A stretch of 64,000 nt of DNA from Chlamydia crocodili (GCF_018343815.1 NZ_CP060791.1:1010113-1074112); one strand, 5' to 3'; positions 7,297-17,295 are shown, counted from the first letter of the stretch. Numbers and translations are program-made. Notes: generated by a model not told the origin, from the sequence alone.

Positions 7297-8524
7297 GCAT
7301 TTTCCTTATATACACTCGGCGTATGCGATTAGGGGCCGCGTCCAAAACTTGAAACATAAGATTGTTCCAAGTGAGTTTTGTTCCCGTAATTGGAATAGAT
7401 TCCATCTGTTCAGTTAACCATCCTCCTAAAGTTGCACTATTGTTATTTGTAGGGAGATTGATATTGAAAATCTCACTGAGGTCGCTCAGTTCTAAAGTGC
7501 CTGCTGCGATAATAACATCTTTCCCCGACATTGTATAAAGAACTTTTTCACTTCGTTGATCAACGATTTCTCCAGAAACAATCTCAAAGAGATCTTCCTG
7601 AGTAATTAATCCTTCGATCGAACCATATTCGTCAATGATCATGCCTAAAGTCTCATCTTCAGCAGCAAGATGACATAGAGCAGTTTTTGCTGATATTGTC
7701 TCAGGCATATAATAAGGCTTATTCAATAAAGGCAACAGGTCTTCGGATGACTGTAAGGGTTTACCGTAAAGTAGCAAAGCTTTCGCTGTGCAGATTCCTA
7801 ATAGATTTTGTAAATTGTCATTACATACAGGAACTCTCGAACAATGTTGCTGAGAAAATAGATCATAGAGATTGTCGAGGGGTGTTTGAATGTCATAGAA
7901 TAAAACATCTTGACGAGGTTTCATGCGCTCTTTAACACTACAATCACTAAGAGAGAGATAACCGTATAGCAGACGACTTTCATCCTGATTAACAACACCA
8001 AAGTCTTTGCAACTTTGTAAAACCTCCTTCAATTCCTGAGGTTGGATAATATCTACCTTCTGAGATGAAAGAATCCATTGTACAATATAGTTAATCCCAC
8101 TGATTGCCCAGTAAAGTAAAGGTCGAAGCGCCTTTGTAAATACTAAAATAAGAGGAGCAACAAAAGCGGCTATCTGTGTGTTAAACGGAAGAGCTACTGC
8201 CTTAGGTAAAATTTCACATAAAATTAGAGTTAAAGCTAAAGGGAAACCAACAATAAGTAACCACGAAGCTTTGTCGCCAACAAGTATAGCTACACAGTTT
8301 TGAATCCCAATATTCAATCCGATATCAAGAAAGATTAGGGTAATGAGTAAATGGTGGGGATGAGAAAGTAGAGAAGCTACTAACTGCTGCTTTTTATATC
8401 TAGAGCGCTTGTAATGAGAAATTAAAGAGGTTGGAAGAGAGAAAAGAGCTATCTGTGATAACGAAATAAATCCAGAACACAGGGTAAAACATATGATTAA
8501 AAAAATCAGAACAGTAGAAATCAT
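7289..8524 (-). CDS. CNNM/CorC-type membrane protein, TlyC-like (CT256-like)
   Basis: 411 residues. A DUF21-type membrane domain spans roughly residues 1-150 (TVLIFLIICFTLCSGFISL; ITLIFLDIGLNIGIQN; LALTLILCEILPKAVALP). A CBS pair follows at about 195-305 (VPVCNDNLQNLLGICTA; LGMIIDEYGSIEGLITQEDL) and a C-terminal CorC/HlyC ligand domain ends the protein. It probably affects divalent-cation flux across the inner membrane. The canonical IIDEYGSIEGLIT motif is intact, unlike in the downstream paralog. It is 9 nt from the upstream FtsB-like gene and overlaps the downstream CNNM gene by 8 nt, so 8863 to 6082 reads as one operon. C. trachomatis tlyC_1 was proposed as a sigma-28 target; no convincing site is visible here. 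Confidence 0.87.
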   Translation of the reverse strand: MISTVLIFLIICFTLCSGFISLSQIALFSLPTSLISHYKRSRYKKQQLVASLLSHPHHLLITLIFLDIGLNIGIQNCVAILVGDKASWLLIVGFPLALTLILCEILPKAVALPFNTQIAAFVAPLILVFTKALRPLLYWAISGINYIVQWILSSQKVDIIQPQELKEVLQSCKDFGVVNQDESRLLYGYLSLSDCSVKERMKPRQDVLFYDIQTPLDNLYDLFSQQHCSRVPVCNDNLQNLLGICTAKALLLYGKPLQSSEDLLPLLNKPYYMPETISAKTALCHLAAEDETLGMIIDEYGSIEGLITQEDLFEIVSGEIVDQRSEKVLYTMSGKDVIIAAGTLELSDLSEIFNINLPTNNNSATLGGWLTEQMESIPITGTKLTWNNLMFQVLDAAPNRIRRVYIRKMHD

Positions 8525-8533
8525 GCTTGTGTC

Positions 8534-8863
8534 TCAATCCATGCTCTTCGATTCTATAATCGGAGAGAAACATACTTTAGTATAGCCCTTAGGAATTAAT
8601 CCTAGTCTACGAATTAAAGCAGATTCAATCACCGCAGGATCATCCCAATGTTGAATATGCAATCGAAGTTCTTTTTGCTCTTCTTCAGCATAAAGGATTT
8701 TCTCTTGTAGTCCTGATACACGCTTTTGTAAACGTATTTCCTCTTGTTTCAGTTCATGAATAGCGCGGTCATACATAAACCCACTAATAAGCATGCAGAG
8801 GATTAACCACCAAGAGTTAACCACAATTTCTTCAAGGCATGTCTGCCAGTGAACTTTTTGCAT
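8534..8863 (-). CDS. FtsB/DivIC-like septum-formation protein (CT255-like)
   Basis: 109 residues: a short cytoplasmic N-terminus, one membrane helix at about 18-30 (WWLILCMLISGFMYD), a charged coiled coil at about 32-72 (heptad-like AIHELKQEEIRLQKRVSGLQ), then DDPAVIESALIRRLGLIPKG. The last motif mimics the post-coil segment of FtsB/DivIC proteins, which ends in a helix and a GE-type turn. Those proteins link FtsL and FtsQ in the divisome. Chlamydia lacks FtsZ but retains FtsL- and FtsQ-like proteins, so a third partner would make sense. The assignment rests on topology and a short motif; any single-TM coiled-coil protein remains possible. It heads the CNNM-like operon. Confidence 0.6.
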   Translation of the reverse strand: MQKVHWQTCLEEIVVNSWWLILCMLISGFMYDRAIHELKQEEIRLQKRVSGLQEKILYAEEEQKELRLHIQHWDDPAVIESALIRRLGLIPKGYTKVCFSPIIESKSMD

Positions 8864-8872
8864 CTTCTAACT

Positions 8873-9445
8873 TTAAACAAACGGAACAGTAATTCCCTGC
8901 TGTTTTTGATACTTACCTTTTCTTTCTGCATAAGAAACCTCACACATCTCGTCTGCTTCAAAGAACAAGACTTGAGCTATTCCCTCATTAGCATAAATTT
9001 TTGCTGGGAGAGGAGTGGTATTGGAAATTTCTATGGTAACGTATCCTTCCCATTCAGGTTCAAAAGGGGTTACATTAACAATGAGTCCACAACGTGCATA
9101 CGTGGATTTCCCTATACACATTGTTAAGACGTTTCTTGGAATGCGAAAATACTCTACACTGTGAGCAAGAGCAAATGAATTCGGAGGAATGATACAAACA
9201 TCATCAGTAATAGAAATAAATGTATCTTCTGTAAAATGCTTTGGATCAACAAGAGAATTATATACGTTAGTGAATACTTTAAACTCTCTAGACAAACGGA
9301 GATCATAACCATAGCTAGATAAACCGTAGCTGATTAATTTCTCTCCAGTTTCTGCGTCTGTATTTACTTGGCCATCTGCAAAAGGCTCGATCATACCATG
9401 AGCCAATGCCATTTTACGGATCCATTTATCTTCTTTAATGCTCAT
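8873..9445 (-). CDS. dcd: dCTP deaminase
   Basis: 190 residues, the usual length for the homotrimeric enzyme that deaminates dCTP to dUTP in pyrimidine nucleotide synthesis. The active-site segment [10 protein letters not shown] is at 112-121, and catalytic Glu139 follows in [18 protein letters not shown] (44-51) and [15 protein letters not shown] (151-165) are also conserved. It lies 9 nt upstream of the FtsB-like gene on the same strand, so it may lead that transcript. In C. trachomatis dcd is CT039, not next to CT255, so this junction marks the lineage rearrangement that joins the CT259-CT255 block to the CT039-CT048 block. Confidence 0.95.
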   Translation of the reverse strand: MSIKEDKWIRKMALAHGMIEPFADGQVNTDAETGEKLISYGLSSYGYDLRLSREFKVFTNVYNSLVDPKHFTEDTFISITDDVCIIPPNSFALAHSVEYFRIPRNVLTMCIGKSTYARCGLIVNVTPFEPEWEGYVTIEISNTTPLPAKIYANEGIAQVLFFEADEMCEVSYAERKGKYQKQQGITVPFV

Positions 9446-10031
9446 TTAGAAACCTTAGTAGTTAGATTCTATAGAACGTTTTCATAGTATTTTGATTTCA
9501 TAGAAACTGTAATCTTGGCGATACAGTTTTCTATACAGCAATAGAATACATCTTTTATCGGTATAAGCAAATACTTAAAAAATTCAAAGGTCTTTTAACT
9601 TTTGAAATAGAACACACTGTCTCTCTAAAAGAGAAGAACTTTATAATTGATGCGATTCTACGCCGATGTTAGATAATAGCGTAGGAAAAAGGCAAACCTT
9701 ATTTTTTCTTAAGATTTTTTTTAATCATTCTTAGCTATGAGCATACAATCCTAAGTTTATTTTTATACGAGAGAGCTATCTTAATTAGTTTTGTTTTCAT
9801 TTTTTTAGGATATTCTTAATTTATCCTTTCTAAGGACTTGTATTGACGTTATAGAATTAGCCTATGTATAACGACATTTTGGCAGATGTACTATGCGATG
9901 AAAATTTCAAAAAATACGGATCTTATTTTCTAAGATTTCTTATGAAAAAGAGCAAATAATGTAGCTCACACAAATTTCTTAGAAGACAGAAATTCCTATC
10001 CTTTGTGAGACTAAGAGAAATGCGGTAACAT
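9446..10031. other. 586-nt gene-poor spacer between dcd and ruvB
   Basis: The spacer separates divergent dcd (minus) and ruvB (plus). It holds a sigma-66-type promoter candidate at 9843-9872 and a 31-codon frame at 9864-9959 that I do not accept as a gene. Otherwise it is A+T-rich with no tRNA or convincing terminator. A 12-mer at 9879-9890 (TTGGCAGATGTA) recurs at 14722-14733 in the next long spacer. Confidence 0.6.
9843..9872 (+). promoter_or_regulatory. Candidate sigma-66 promoter upstream of ruvB
   Basis: TTGACG (9843-9848), an 18-nt spacer, then TATAAC (9867-9872) preceded by TG (extended -10 context). The start would be near 9879, giving a ~150-nt leader for ruvB or a separate small RNA. 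It closely resembles the element at 14709-14737. Confidence 0.45.
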
Positions 10032-11045
10032 ATGACACATCAGGTATCTGTCTTACATCAAGATAAAAAGTTCGATATTTCTTTACGCCCCAAAGGACTG
10101 AGAGAATTTTGTGGTCAGAAGCAACTTACGGAACGCTTGGAATTGTTCCTTCATGCCGCTGTGCAACGAGGAGAAGTTCCCGGTCACTGTCTTTTTTTCG
10201 GTCCCCCGGGATTGGGTAAAACATCACTTGCTCATATTGTTGCTCATACCGTAGGTAAAGGATTAGTCGTTGCTTCAGGACCTCAACTTGTTAAACCGTC
10301 TGATTTATTGGGGTTGTTAACAAGTCTGCAAGAAGGTGATGTTTTCTTTATTGATGAAATTCATCGGATGGGAAAAGTTGCTGAGGAATATTTATATTCC
10401 GCAATGGAAGACTATAAAATTGATATTACTATTGACTCAGGCCCTGGTGCACGCTCTGTTTCTGTAGATCTTGCTCCTTTTAGTTTAGTAGGAGCAACAA
10501 CACGTTCTGGAATGTTAAGTGAGCCCTTGCGTGCTCGTTTTTCTTTTACTGGCCGTATGTCATATTACTCCGATGAAGATTTGACAACAATTCTTAAACG
10601 ATCTTCTAATTTATTGGGAATTGATGCTGATACTTCAGCATTACACGAGATTGCCCGAAGATCTAGAGGAACGCCTAGATTAGCGAATAATCTCTTGCGT
10701 TGGGTTCGAGATTTTGCTCAAATGCGCGAGGGTAATTGTATTAATAGTGACGTAGCCGAAAAAGCTCTGGCTATGCTATTAATAGATGATTGGGGATTAA
10801 ATGAGATTGATATTAAACTTCTCACCACAATAATAGACTATTATCAGGGCGGCCCTGTGGGTATTAAAACTTTATCAGTGGCCGTAGGAGAAGACATCAA
10901 AACCCTAGAAGATGTGTATGAACCTTTCTTGATTTTAAAGGGTCTATTAAAGAAAACATCTCGAGGAAGAATGGTTACCCAAATTGCTTATAATCATTTG
11001 AAAAGGTGTTCAGATAACTTGCAGAGTTTAGGAGAAGAAAAGTGA
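10032..11045 (+). CDS. ruvB: Holliday junction branch-migration helicase RuvB
   Basis: 337 residues, typical length. The AAA+ motor has Walker [10 protein letters not shown] (57-65), Walker [10 protein letters not shown] (105-113) and sensor 1 GATTRSG (154-160) with the arginine-finger region LRARF (156-170 area). A winged-helix C-terminal domain ([20 protein letters not shown]) follows. RuvB hexamers drive branch migration with RuvA during recombination and repair. The ATG at 10032 is well placed after a purine-rich GAGAAATG leader. Its stop overlaps the GTG start of the SpoIID-like gene by 4 nt, so the two are coupled. Confidence 0.97.
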   Translation: MTHQVSVLHQDKKFDISLRPKGLREFCGQKQLTERLELFLHAAVQRGEVPGHCLFFGPPGLGKTSLAHIVAHTVGKGLVVASGPQLVKPSDLLGLLTSLQEGDVFFIDEIHRMGKVAEEYLYSAMEDYKIDITIDSGPGARSVSVDLAPFSLVGATTRSGMLSEPLRARFSFTGRMSYYSDEDLTTILKRSSNLLGIDADTSALHEIARRSRGTPRLANNLLRWVRDFAQMREGNCINSDVAEKALAMLLIDDWGLNEIDIKLLTTIIDYYQGGPVGIKTLSVAVGEDIKTLEDVYEPFLILKGLLKKTSRGRMVTQIAYNHLKRCSDNLQSLGEEK

Positions 11046-11857
11046 AGATATTGAAGTACATCCTTTTAGGACTTTCCTTCAGTATGGGCGTAGCCGGGTA
11101 TACAGAAGTTAAGGTTTCTGATACTTTTATGGTTCAACCTGTTGTTTCCGAACCTAAAATTCGCGTTCTTCTTTTGAATGAGAGTACCACGGCTTTAATA
11201 GAAGCTAAAGGTCCTTATCGCCTTTATGGTGACAACGCGTTATTGCAGCATTCACCTCAAGGTTTACGCTGTGCTGCCCACGCTCTTTACGGAGGTGTTC
11301 GATGGGGGGAAAATTTCCCTGGAGTCCAATGCTTAAAAATAGAGCCTATTGATGACTCTGCATCATTATTTGTAAATGGACTACAATATAAGGGGGCTCT
11401 CTATATTCATAAGACAGATAAGCATTGTATTGTTGTGACTAATGAGCTAACTGTTGAAGAGTACCTTAAATCAATTCTTTCCACAAAATATCTCAGAGAA
11501 TTAGATAAAGAAGCTTTATCAGCATGTGTAATTTTAGAAAGAACCGCTTTATACGAAAGGCTTCTTGCTAAAAATCCTCAAAACTTCTGGCATGTCACGG
11601 GATCCGAAGATAATTATGCTGGTTACGGAGCTACACGACAATTCTATGGTGTTGAAGATGCTGTGGATTGGACATCACGATTGATTGTTGATAATCCTGA
11701 AGGGTTGATTATTGATGCTGATGGCTTGCTTAAAGCTAATGTTGATCGTCTTGCTATAGAAGGTTACAATGCACGTCAAATTCTTGAAAAATTCTATAAA
11801 GATGCTGATTTTGTAGTTATAGAATCTTGGAATGATGAAGCTAATGAAATTAGCTAG
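11042..11857 (+). CDS. SpoIID-like peptidoglycan lytic protein (CT041-like)
   Basis: 271 residues with an N-terminal signal-like helix ([20 protein letters not shown]), indicating export. The body matches the SpoIID family: [35 protein letters not shown] and [18 protein letters not shown], where the family normally reads VxxLPLEEYLxGVVxxEM...ALKAQAVAARTYA. SpoIID-type proteins are lytic transglycosylases; a chlamydial homologue has been reported to degrade peptidoglycan during division. The usual catalytic Glu after the EEYL segment (family GVVxxEM) appears here as LSTKYLRE, so activity at that position should be checked. It starts with GTG at 11042, overlapping ruvB. It converges with glgX, overlapping its 3' end by 8 nt. 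Confidence 0.8.
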   Translation: MKILKYILLGLSFSMGVAGYTEVKVSDTFMVQPVVSEPKIRVLLLNESTTALIEAKGPYRLYGDNALLQHSPQGLRCAAHALYGGVRWGENFPGVQCLKIEPIDDSASLFVNGLQYKGALYIHKTDKHCIVVTNELTVEEYLKSILSTKYLRELDKEALSACVILERTALYERLLAKNPQNFWHVTGSEDNYAGYGATRQFYGVEDAVDWTSRLIVDNPEGLIIDADGLLKANVDRLAIEGYNARQILEKFYKDADFVVIESWNDEANEIS

Positions 11858-13841
11858 GATGACTCGTATAACTTATAGCAACTAGCATCATATAAGAATC
11901 TAAAAATACTTTCTCTGACAAGCTTTCTGATATAAAACCTGAACTATCTACTATTTTTTGATAAGGAAGAAAATTCTCTCTTATTTCTGGTAGGTGAATT
12001 TGGATCCTTTCATCTCCTGTATAGAATGCTGTGAATAGACTGTACTTCGAATATCTAAGCTCATAAGCTAAAAATTTACTAGGATTCCAATGTTCTATAG
12101 GATTCGCGTTTACATCGAGCCAGATAATATTTTCGTGAGTAAGGAACCCTTTATTGAAGATTTCCTTATGTTGTTTCCTGAAACGAATGGCTCCACAGAC
12201 AAAATCAAAAAGAGAAGTATTTTTAGATAATTCGTCCCAAAGGAAATGATTAGCATCCGTGTCTAATGCCCAACGGTTATTATTTCCTTTTCCCGTATGA
12301 CCATATTCATCTCCTGATTGCAGCATCGGAATGCCTTGAGAAAGGAATAAGGTTAATAGGAAATTACGCATCTGACGTTCGCGTAAAGCAAGAATTTCTG
12401 GATTTTTAGTTTCTCCCTCTTCTCCAAAATTATAGCTATAGTTTGCGTTGCTTCCGTCGCGATTATCCTCCCCATTTCCTTCATTATGTTTGTCATTATA
12501 GGAAACTGTGTCACGCAAAGTAAATCCATCATGACTACAAATATAATTAATCGAGTTGCAAGGAGAGCCTTGTGGATAGAGATCTTGAGATCCAGAAATC
12601 CTTGAAGCGAAAGCACCAACAAGATGTTGATCTCCATTTAAAAAGGATTTTATAGTATCACGATATTGCCCATTCCACTCGCTCCAACGTGGGCTTAAGG
12701 TAGGGAAGTAGCCTACTTGATACAGACCAGCGGCATCCCAAGGTTCAGCAATGATTTTTGTTTCTGAAAGCACAGGATCATAGCTGATAGCGTGTAGGAC
12801 TGGAGAGAATGGAGTGGGATTGCCTAAAGGATCGCGTGAGAATACAGAAGCAAGATCGAAACGAAACCCGTCTACATGCATCTCCTGAACCCAATAGCGT
12901 AGGGAATCCAAAATCCACTGTGTTGTGGGCGTGTGGTTAGTATTTACTGTGTTCCCGCATCCTGAATAATTTGCGAATTCTCCTTGAGAATTCACTATAT
13001 AATATGAAGAAAGGTCTATCCAAGGCAAAGGACAAATTGTGTTATCTAATCCTGTATGATTAAAAACAACATCGAGAAACACCTCAATATTTGCTTTATG
13101 TAAAGCTTTAACTAGAGTTTTAAATTCTCTGATTGGTGCACAGGGATCTGAGCCATAAGCGTAACGTCGACAAGGAGAGAAAAAGTTTACAGAAGAATAT
13201 CCCCAGTAGTTGCAAAGGTGAGGTGTGTTTGCAGTTCGGAAAGGATGGTAAGTTTCATCAAATTCAAAAATAGGGAGAAGTTCAATAGCGTTGATTCCAA
13301 GTTTTTTCAGATAGTCTATCTTTTCGATAATACCTAAGAAAGTTCCTGGATAACGTACTTGAGAAGAATTATTCCAAGTAAAAGATCGGACATGCATTTC
13401 ATAAATGATTGATTCTTCTTTGGGTAAATTGAGACAGCGATCTCCTTCCCAAGAAAACTCTTCATTTTTTAAATAACTAAAGGCATAGTCTCCAGAGGTT
13501 TTTATAGAGCCAAAAGTTTGTGGAGAACGAAGGTTTTTTGCATAAGGATCAGAAAGGTATTTTTTAAAATCAAACCTAGCTGTTGCGTTTGTAGGACCGT
13601 CTATGCGAAAAGCATAAGACCACTGATCAGAAATTCCTTCCACCTCTATATGCCAGATAGCTCCCGTCCGGTTTTGCTCATGTGATAAAACTATTTCTTG
13701 GATATGGAAACTTTTATCGGCAAGAGCAAGAACTACTTGAGTAGCTTGTGAAGAAAATAACGCAAAACGATAGCGGTTAGAAGAAAGCTGAGTTGCTCCC
13801 AGAGGTAGTGGAGAGCCTGGATAAAAACTAATTTTGCCCAT
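11850..13841 (-). CDS. glgX: Glycogen debranching enzyme GlgX
   Basis: About 663 residues. An N-terminal CBM48-type beta domain ([20 protein letters not shown]) precedes the GH13 barrel. Catalytic segments are present: [18 protein letters not shown] (nucleophile Asp), [10 protein letters not shown] (acid Glu) and [10 protein letters not shown] (transition-state Asp). It hydrolyses alpha-1,6 branches of glycogen or limit dextrins, in keeping with chlamydial glycogen storage. The ATG at 13841 (MGKISFYPG) is chosen over a TTG at 13919 because the extra 26 residues (LVNDFKDLK...) do not fit the family. The gene is antisense to its neighbours and ends within the 3' end of the SpoIID-like gene. Confidence 0.93.
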   Translation of the reverse strand: MGKISFYPGSPLPLGATQLSSNRYRFALFSSQATQVVLALADKSFHIQEIVLSHEQNRTGAIWHIEVEGISDQWSYAFRIDGPTNATARFDFKKYLSDPYAKNLRSPQTFGSIKTSGDYAFSYLKNEEFSWEGDRCLNLPKEESIIYEMHVRSFTWNNSSQVRYPGTFLGIIEKIDYLKKLGINAIELLPIFEFDETYHPFRTANTPHLCNYWGYSSVNFFSPCRRYAYGSDPCAPIREFKTLVKALHKANIEVFLDVVFNHTGLDNTICPLPWIDLSSYYIVNSQGEFANYSGCGNTVNTNHTPTTQWILDSLRYWVQEMHVDGFRFDLASVFSRDPLGNPTPFSPVLHAISYDPVLSETKIIAEPWDAAGLYQVGYFPTLSPRWSEWNGQYRDTIKSFLNGDQHLVGAFASRISGSQDLYPQGSPCNSINYICSHDGFTLRDTVSYNDKHNEGNGEDNRDGSNANYSYNFGEEGETKNPEILALRERQMRNFLLTLFLSQGIPMLQSGDEYGHTGKGNNNRWALDTDANHFLWDELSKNTSLFDFVCGAIRFRKQHKEIFNKGFLTHENIIWLDVNANPIEHWNPSKFLAYELRYSKYSLFTAFYTGDERIQIHLPEIRENFLPYQKIVDSSGFISESLSEKVFLDSYMMLVAISYTSHPS

Positions 13842-13972
13842 TGTTAACTCGATAGCACAATGGGTTGAGAAAAACAAGAAAGTTTTTGATTTTAAGTCTT
13901 TGAAATCGTTTACTAACAAATCTACAATATGTTAACTTAAAGAAATAACAATTATCACAAGGAGATTCCCTC

Positions 13973-14479
13973 ATGTCCAGGCAAAATGCTGAGGAAAATC
14001 TAAAAAATTTTGCTAGAGAACTAAAGCTTCCTGATGTAGCTTTTGATCAGAACAATACGTGCATTTTGTTTGTTGATGGCGAATTTTCCCTTCACCTCAC
14101 TTACGAAGAGCATTCTGATCGTTTATATGTCTATGCTCCCTTGTTAGATGGTTTGCCAGATAATACTCAAAGAAAATTAGCTTTATATGAAAAGCTTTTA
14201 GAAGGATCTATGCTTGGTGGACAAATGGCTGGAGGCGGTGTTGGAGTTGCTACTAAAGAACAGCTCATTTTGATGCACTGCGTTTTAGACATGAAATACG
14301 CTGAAACAAATCTTTTAAAGGCATTTGCTCAATTATTTATTGAAACTGTGGTAAAATGGCGAACTGTTTGTGCTGATATTTGCGCAGGTAGGGAACCTTC
14401 TGTAGATACTATGCCTCAAATGCCTCAGTCTGGTGGTGCTGGCGGGATACAACCTCCTCCTACAGGCATTCGTGCGTAA
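13973..14479 (+). CDS. slc1: Type III secretion chaperone, Slc1-like (CT043-like)
   Basis: 168 residues: small, acidic, with a class I secretion-chaperone fold (NFARELKLPDVAFDQNNTC, ILFVDGEFSLHLTYEE, LYVYAPLLDGLPD). It has a Gly-rich region (GGQMAGGGVGVA, ~83-94), an amphipathic helix near 105-135 and a Pro/Gly-rich tail. In C. trachomatis Slc1 (CT043) binds early effectors such as TARP and TepP and directs their order of secretion. The identification rests on size, motif pattern and its position between glgX (CT042) and ssb (CT044). A good AAGGAG site (AAGGAGATTCCCTC) precedes the ATG. Confidence 0.85.
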   Translation: MSRQNAEENLKNFARELKLPDVAFDQNNTCILFVDGEFSLHLTYEEHSDRLYVYAPLLDGLPDNTQRKLALYEKLLEGSMLGGQMAGGGVGVATKEQLILMHCVLDMKYAETNLLKAFAQLFIETVVKWRTVCADICAGREPSVDTMPQMPQSGGAGGIQPPPTGIRA

Positions 14480-15143
14480 CTTAATCCAGGGTGCGTCGCG
14501 GGTCTTTTTCTATATGGCAAAGACGCTCCTTGTTCCTAAACGTGATTGTTTGATTCTTTGATTCTTTAAATGGAAAGTATACTGAACTTTTCTAATGTTT
14601 TCTTTGATTAGGTAATTCTATGATTTAAATCATAGGTGAGATGTTTTTTATTTTTGCTTTTTCAAGCATCCTCTACCTTTCTTTTTCCTTATTTTCCAAC
14701 GACTCATATTGACGATATTACTTGGCAGATGTATAACACATTGTCTCGTGATATTAGCTTTAAGGTAAGCTGACCAAGACTCTGATATTGAAGCTTAGGT
14801 CATAGGCCATATCTAACTAGATATTTAAAAAGTATGTCGTATGTGGATCTTCTTGCGAACAGTACATAATGCTTTTCAAATAAACTCCAGGGCTAGTTCG
14901 AATTTATGGATAGAATTACAAATGACGTGATTTTCTCGATAAATTCATGGTATGCGTATGAGTGTCTTTTGTTGTATCTTTGAGGTATTAATTAAGGCTA
15001 CTTAATAGAAGTCAGATTTTAAAACCTTTAGGCTTAAGCCTTGTAGGTATGTCAGATTTTCGCAATATTAAAATGGCAATACGGCTTCTGCTGCTATAAG
15101 CAAAGAAGCGTTGGCTCTATAAGGAAATTCAATAGGTGATTTT
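14480..15143. other. 664-nt gene-poor spacer between slc1 and ssb
   Basis: No plausible coding frame on either strand. It holds a strong sigma-66-type promoter candidate at 14709-14737, a palindrome AGGCTTAAGCCT near 15030, and several small dyads (for example ATATCTAACTAGATAT near 14810). The length, the internal promoter and the absence of coding sequence make it a candidate small-RNA locus or a long ssb leader. I could not match it to tmRNA, RNase P RNA or SRP RNA by eye. Confidence 0.5.
14709..14737 (+). promoter_or_regulatory. Candidate sigma-66 promoter inside the slc1-ssb spacer
   Basis: TTGACG (14709-14714), a 17-nt spacer and TATAAC (14732-14737) with a preceding TG, close to consensus for a major-sigma promoter. 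The predicted start near 14744 lies 400 nt upstream of ssb, so it may drive a separate RNA rather than ssb alone. Confidence 0.5.
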
Positions 15144-15623
15144 ATGATGTTTGGTTATTTTGTCGGTTATTTAGGAGCAGATCCTGAAGAAAGAATGACC
15201 TCGAAAGGTAAACGCGTAGTTGTATTGCGTCTAGGCGTAAAATCTCGCATAGGAACTAAAGATGAAACTGTGTGGTGCAAATGTAATGTCTGGCACAACC
15301 GTTATGATAAAATGCTCCCTTATCTGAAAAAAGGATCCGGAGTAATTATCGCAGGAGATATCTCTGTAGAAAGTTATATGAGTAAAGATGGAACTCCGCA
15401 GTCTTCTTTGGTGATTAGTGTTGATACAATTAAATTTAGTCCTTTCAGCAGAAGTGAATCTCGTTCTTCGTCAGCTGAAAACAGCTCAGCTCAAACGTCT
15501 TACGACAATATGTCTGTGGGATTTGAGGGAGAAAGTTTGGATGCTGAAGCTATAGCGGATAAGGATATGTACGCTGGCTATGGTCAAGGTCAACAATATG
15601 TATCTGAAGATGTCCCTTTTTAA
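15144..15623 (+). CDS. ssb: Single-stranded DNA-binding protein
   Basis: 159 residues with an N-terminal OB-fold (residues ~1-105: GYFVGYLGADPEERMTSKGK, TVWCKCNVWHNRYDKM, LKKGSGVIIAGDISVESY). A disordered Ser/Gly/Gln-rich linker follows, and the acidic tip ends EDVPF, the conserved SSB C-terminal hook that recruits repair proteins. It is expected to act as a tetramer at forks. There are two in-frame ATGs at the start (15144 and 15147); the first is taken. pepA starts 37 nt downstream. Confidence 0.95.
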   Translation: MMFGYFVGYLGADPEERMTSKGKRVVVLRLGVKSRIGTKDETVWCKCNVWHNRYDKMLPYLKKGSGVIIAGDISVESYMSKDGTPQSSLVISVDTIKFSPFSRSESRSSSAENSSAQTSYDNMSVGFEGESLDAEAIADKDMYAGYGQGQQYVSEDVPF

Positions 15624-15660
15624 TGGCTAACGAAATAATGATTTTTATAGAGAGGTAATT

Positions 15661-17160
15661 GTGGTTCTATTTCATTCTCAAGCGTCTTGTAGTAAACGTG
15701 TTAAAGCCGATGCGATTATTCTTCCTTTTTGGAAGTCTAAAGATAAAGTTAAATGCGCATCTTCAATGGGAAAAGAATATGAATTACATTATAAAATTGC
15801 CTTAGACAACTTTTCGGCAAAAAGCGGAGAAGTCGAACTTATTTATAGCTTTGGACAGGGAAAAGAAAAACGTATTTTGCTTCTAGGATTAGGAAAGAAC
15901 GAAGAGTTAACCTCGCAAGAAGTTTTAGAAGCTTATGCCAAAGCAACACGTTTGTTGCGTAAGGCAAAATGTACAACGGTGAATGTTGTACTCCCTACAA
16001 TTTCTGAATTGCGTATCTCCGTAGAGGATTTCCTTACAAATCTAGCTTCGGGGATCCTATCTTTAAACTATAATTATCCTAAATACACTAAAGAATCATC
16101 GAATGATCCCTTATTGACTAAAGTCAATGTAATGGGAATTGTTCCTAAGATTTCCGATAGAATCTTTAGAAAAGAAGAAAATATTTTTGAGGGTGTTTAC
16201 CTGACTCGAGATCTTGTGAATGGTAATGCAGATGAGGTGACCCCTCAAAAATTAGCAAATATTGCTAAGGGATTGGCTAAGGAATTTCCTAGCGTTGATG
16301 CTAAGATTTTAAATAAAGATGCTATTCTTAAGGAAAAAATGGGTCTTTTAGCTGCTGTTGCTAAGGGATCAGCTGTAGATCCTTGTTTTATTGTTTTAAG
16401 CTATCAAGGTAAGCCAAAGTCTAAAGATCACACCGTACTTATTGGAAAGGGCGTAACTTTCGATTCAGGAGGATTAGATCTTAAGCCAGGCAAAGCTATG
16501 TTAACCATGAAGGAAGATATGGCTGGTGCTGCTACAGTATTAGGTATTCTTTCGGGAATAGCCGCTTTAGAGCTCCCCGTAAATGTTACTGCTATTATTC
16601 CTGCTACAGAAAATGCTATAGATGCTGCTGCTTATAAGATGGGAGATGTCTATACAGGTATGTCAGGATTATCAGTAGAGATTGGTAGTACAGATGCAGA
16701 AGGTCGCTTAATACTCGCAGATGCAATGACTTATGCTTTAAAGCACTGCAAGCCTACAAGAATTATTGATTTCGCTACATTAACAGGAGCCATGGTCGTC
16801 TCCTTAGGAGAGGATGTAGCTGGTTTCTTCTCTAATAATGATGTATTAGCTCAGGATCTTTCAGAAGCTTCAGCAGACACTAGTGAAGCTTTATGGAGAC
16901 TTCCTCTTGTTGAAAAATATGATAAAGCTTTGCATTCTGATATTGCTGATATGAAAAATATTGGGAATAACCGTGCAGGAGCTATTACAGCGGCACTTTT
17001 CTTAAGGCGTTTTCTTGAAGATCAATCAGTAGCTTGGGCGCATTTAGACATTGCAGGTACTGCATATCGTGAAAAAGACGAAGATTTCTATCCAAAATAT
17101 GCTTCTGGTTTCGGTGTTCGTTGTCTTATTTATTACATAGAAAAATTTCTATCTAAGTAA
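15661..17160 (+). CDS. pepA: Leucyl aminopeptidase (M17)
   Basis: 499 residues, standard for hexameric M17 cytosol aminopeptidases, which release N-terminal residues from peptides using two metals. Metal ligands and catalytic residues are intact: Lys263 and Asp268 in [10 protein letters not shown] (262-271), Asp286 in KEDMAG, and Asp345 and Glu347 in STDAEGRL. Catalytic Arg349 follows in the same segment. The N-terminal domain (1-160) is the less conserved macro-like regulatory lobe found in M17 enzymes, unrelated to the Inc-like macro proteins noted elsewhere. It starts with GTG at 15661 after a GAGAGGTAATT site. A long stem terminator follows at 17191. Confidence 0.95.
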   Translation: MVLFHSQASCSKRVKADAIILPFWKSKDKVKCASSMGKEYELHYKIALDNFSAKSGEVELIYSFGQGKEKRILLLGLGKNEELTSQEVLEAYAKATRLLRKAKCTTVNVVLPTISELRISVEDFLTNLASGILSLNYNYPKYTKESSNDPLLTKVNVMGIVPKISDRIFRKEENIFEGVYLTRDLVNGNADEVTPQKLANIAKGLAKEFPSVDAKILNKDAILKEKMGLLAAVAKGSAVDPCFIVLSYQGKPKSKDHTVLIGKGVTFDSGGLDLKPGKAMLTMKEDMAGAATVLGILSGIAALELPVNVTAIIPATENAIDAAAYKMGDVYTGMSGLSVEIGSTDAEGRLILADAMTYALKHCKPTRIIDFATLTGAMVVSLGEDVAGFFSNNDVLAQDLSEASADTSEALWRLPLVEKYDKALHSDIADMKNIGNNRAGAITAALFLRRFLEDQSVAWAHLDIAGTAYREKDEDFYPKYASGFGVRCLIYYIEKFLSK

Positions 17161-17190
17161 TTGTTTTTAAACTTCTTTTGATTTAGTAAT

Positions 17191-17233
17191 GCGTATTTGT
17201 TTTTAAATTATTAAAAATAAATACGCGTTTTAT
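17191..17233 (+). terminator. Intrinsic terminator of pepA
   Basis: GCGTATTT (17191-17198) pairs with AAATACGC (17219-17226) and the inner TTTTTAA / TTAAAAA arms also pair, followed by GTTTTATT. It ends directly at the hctB sigma-28 promoter and so insulates that late promoter from pepA transcription. Confidence 0.8.
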
Positions 17234-17261
17234 TAAAGTTTTTTCAATTTCCTGCCGATAG
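17234..17261 (+). promoter_or_regulatory. Sigma-28 promoter of hctB
   Basis: TAAAGTTT (17234-17241), 12-nt spacer, GCCGATAG (17254-17261), against the sigma-28 consensus TAAAGTTT-N11-GCCGATAA. Only the last base and one spacer nucleotide differ. hctB is an established sigma-28 target in C. trachomatis, and the sigma-28 gene itself is in this window (37977-38750). Confidence 0.9.
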
Positions 17262-17295
17262 ATGAGGTAAGTAATTACCTGTCTAATTAGGGGAA

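Noticed and set aside
8540-8600. Possible sigma-28 site (TAAAGTAT...TCCGATTA) upstream of the TlyC-like gene
   Set aside because: The spacing between the two half-elements is 7-8 nt instead of ~11, and it lies inside the FtsB-like coding frame.
9864-9959. 31-codon frame in the dcd-ruvB spacer
   Set aside because: It overlaps the candidate -10 element, has no ribosome site and no conserved feature.
13842-13919. Longer glgX start at TTG 13919
   Set aside because: It adds 26 residues unlike the family and uses a TTG; the ATG at 13841 gives the usual GlgX N-terminus.
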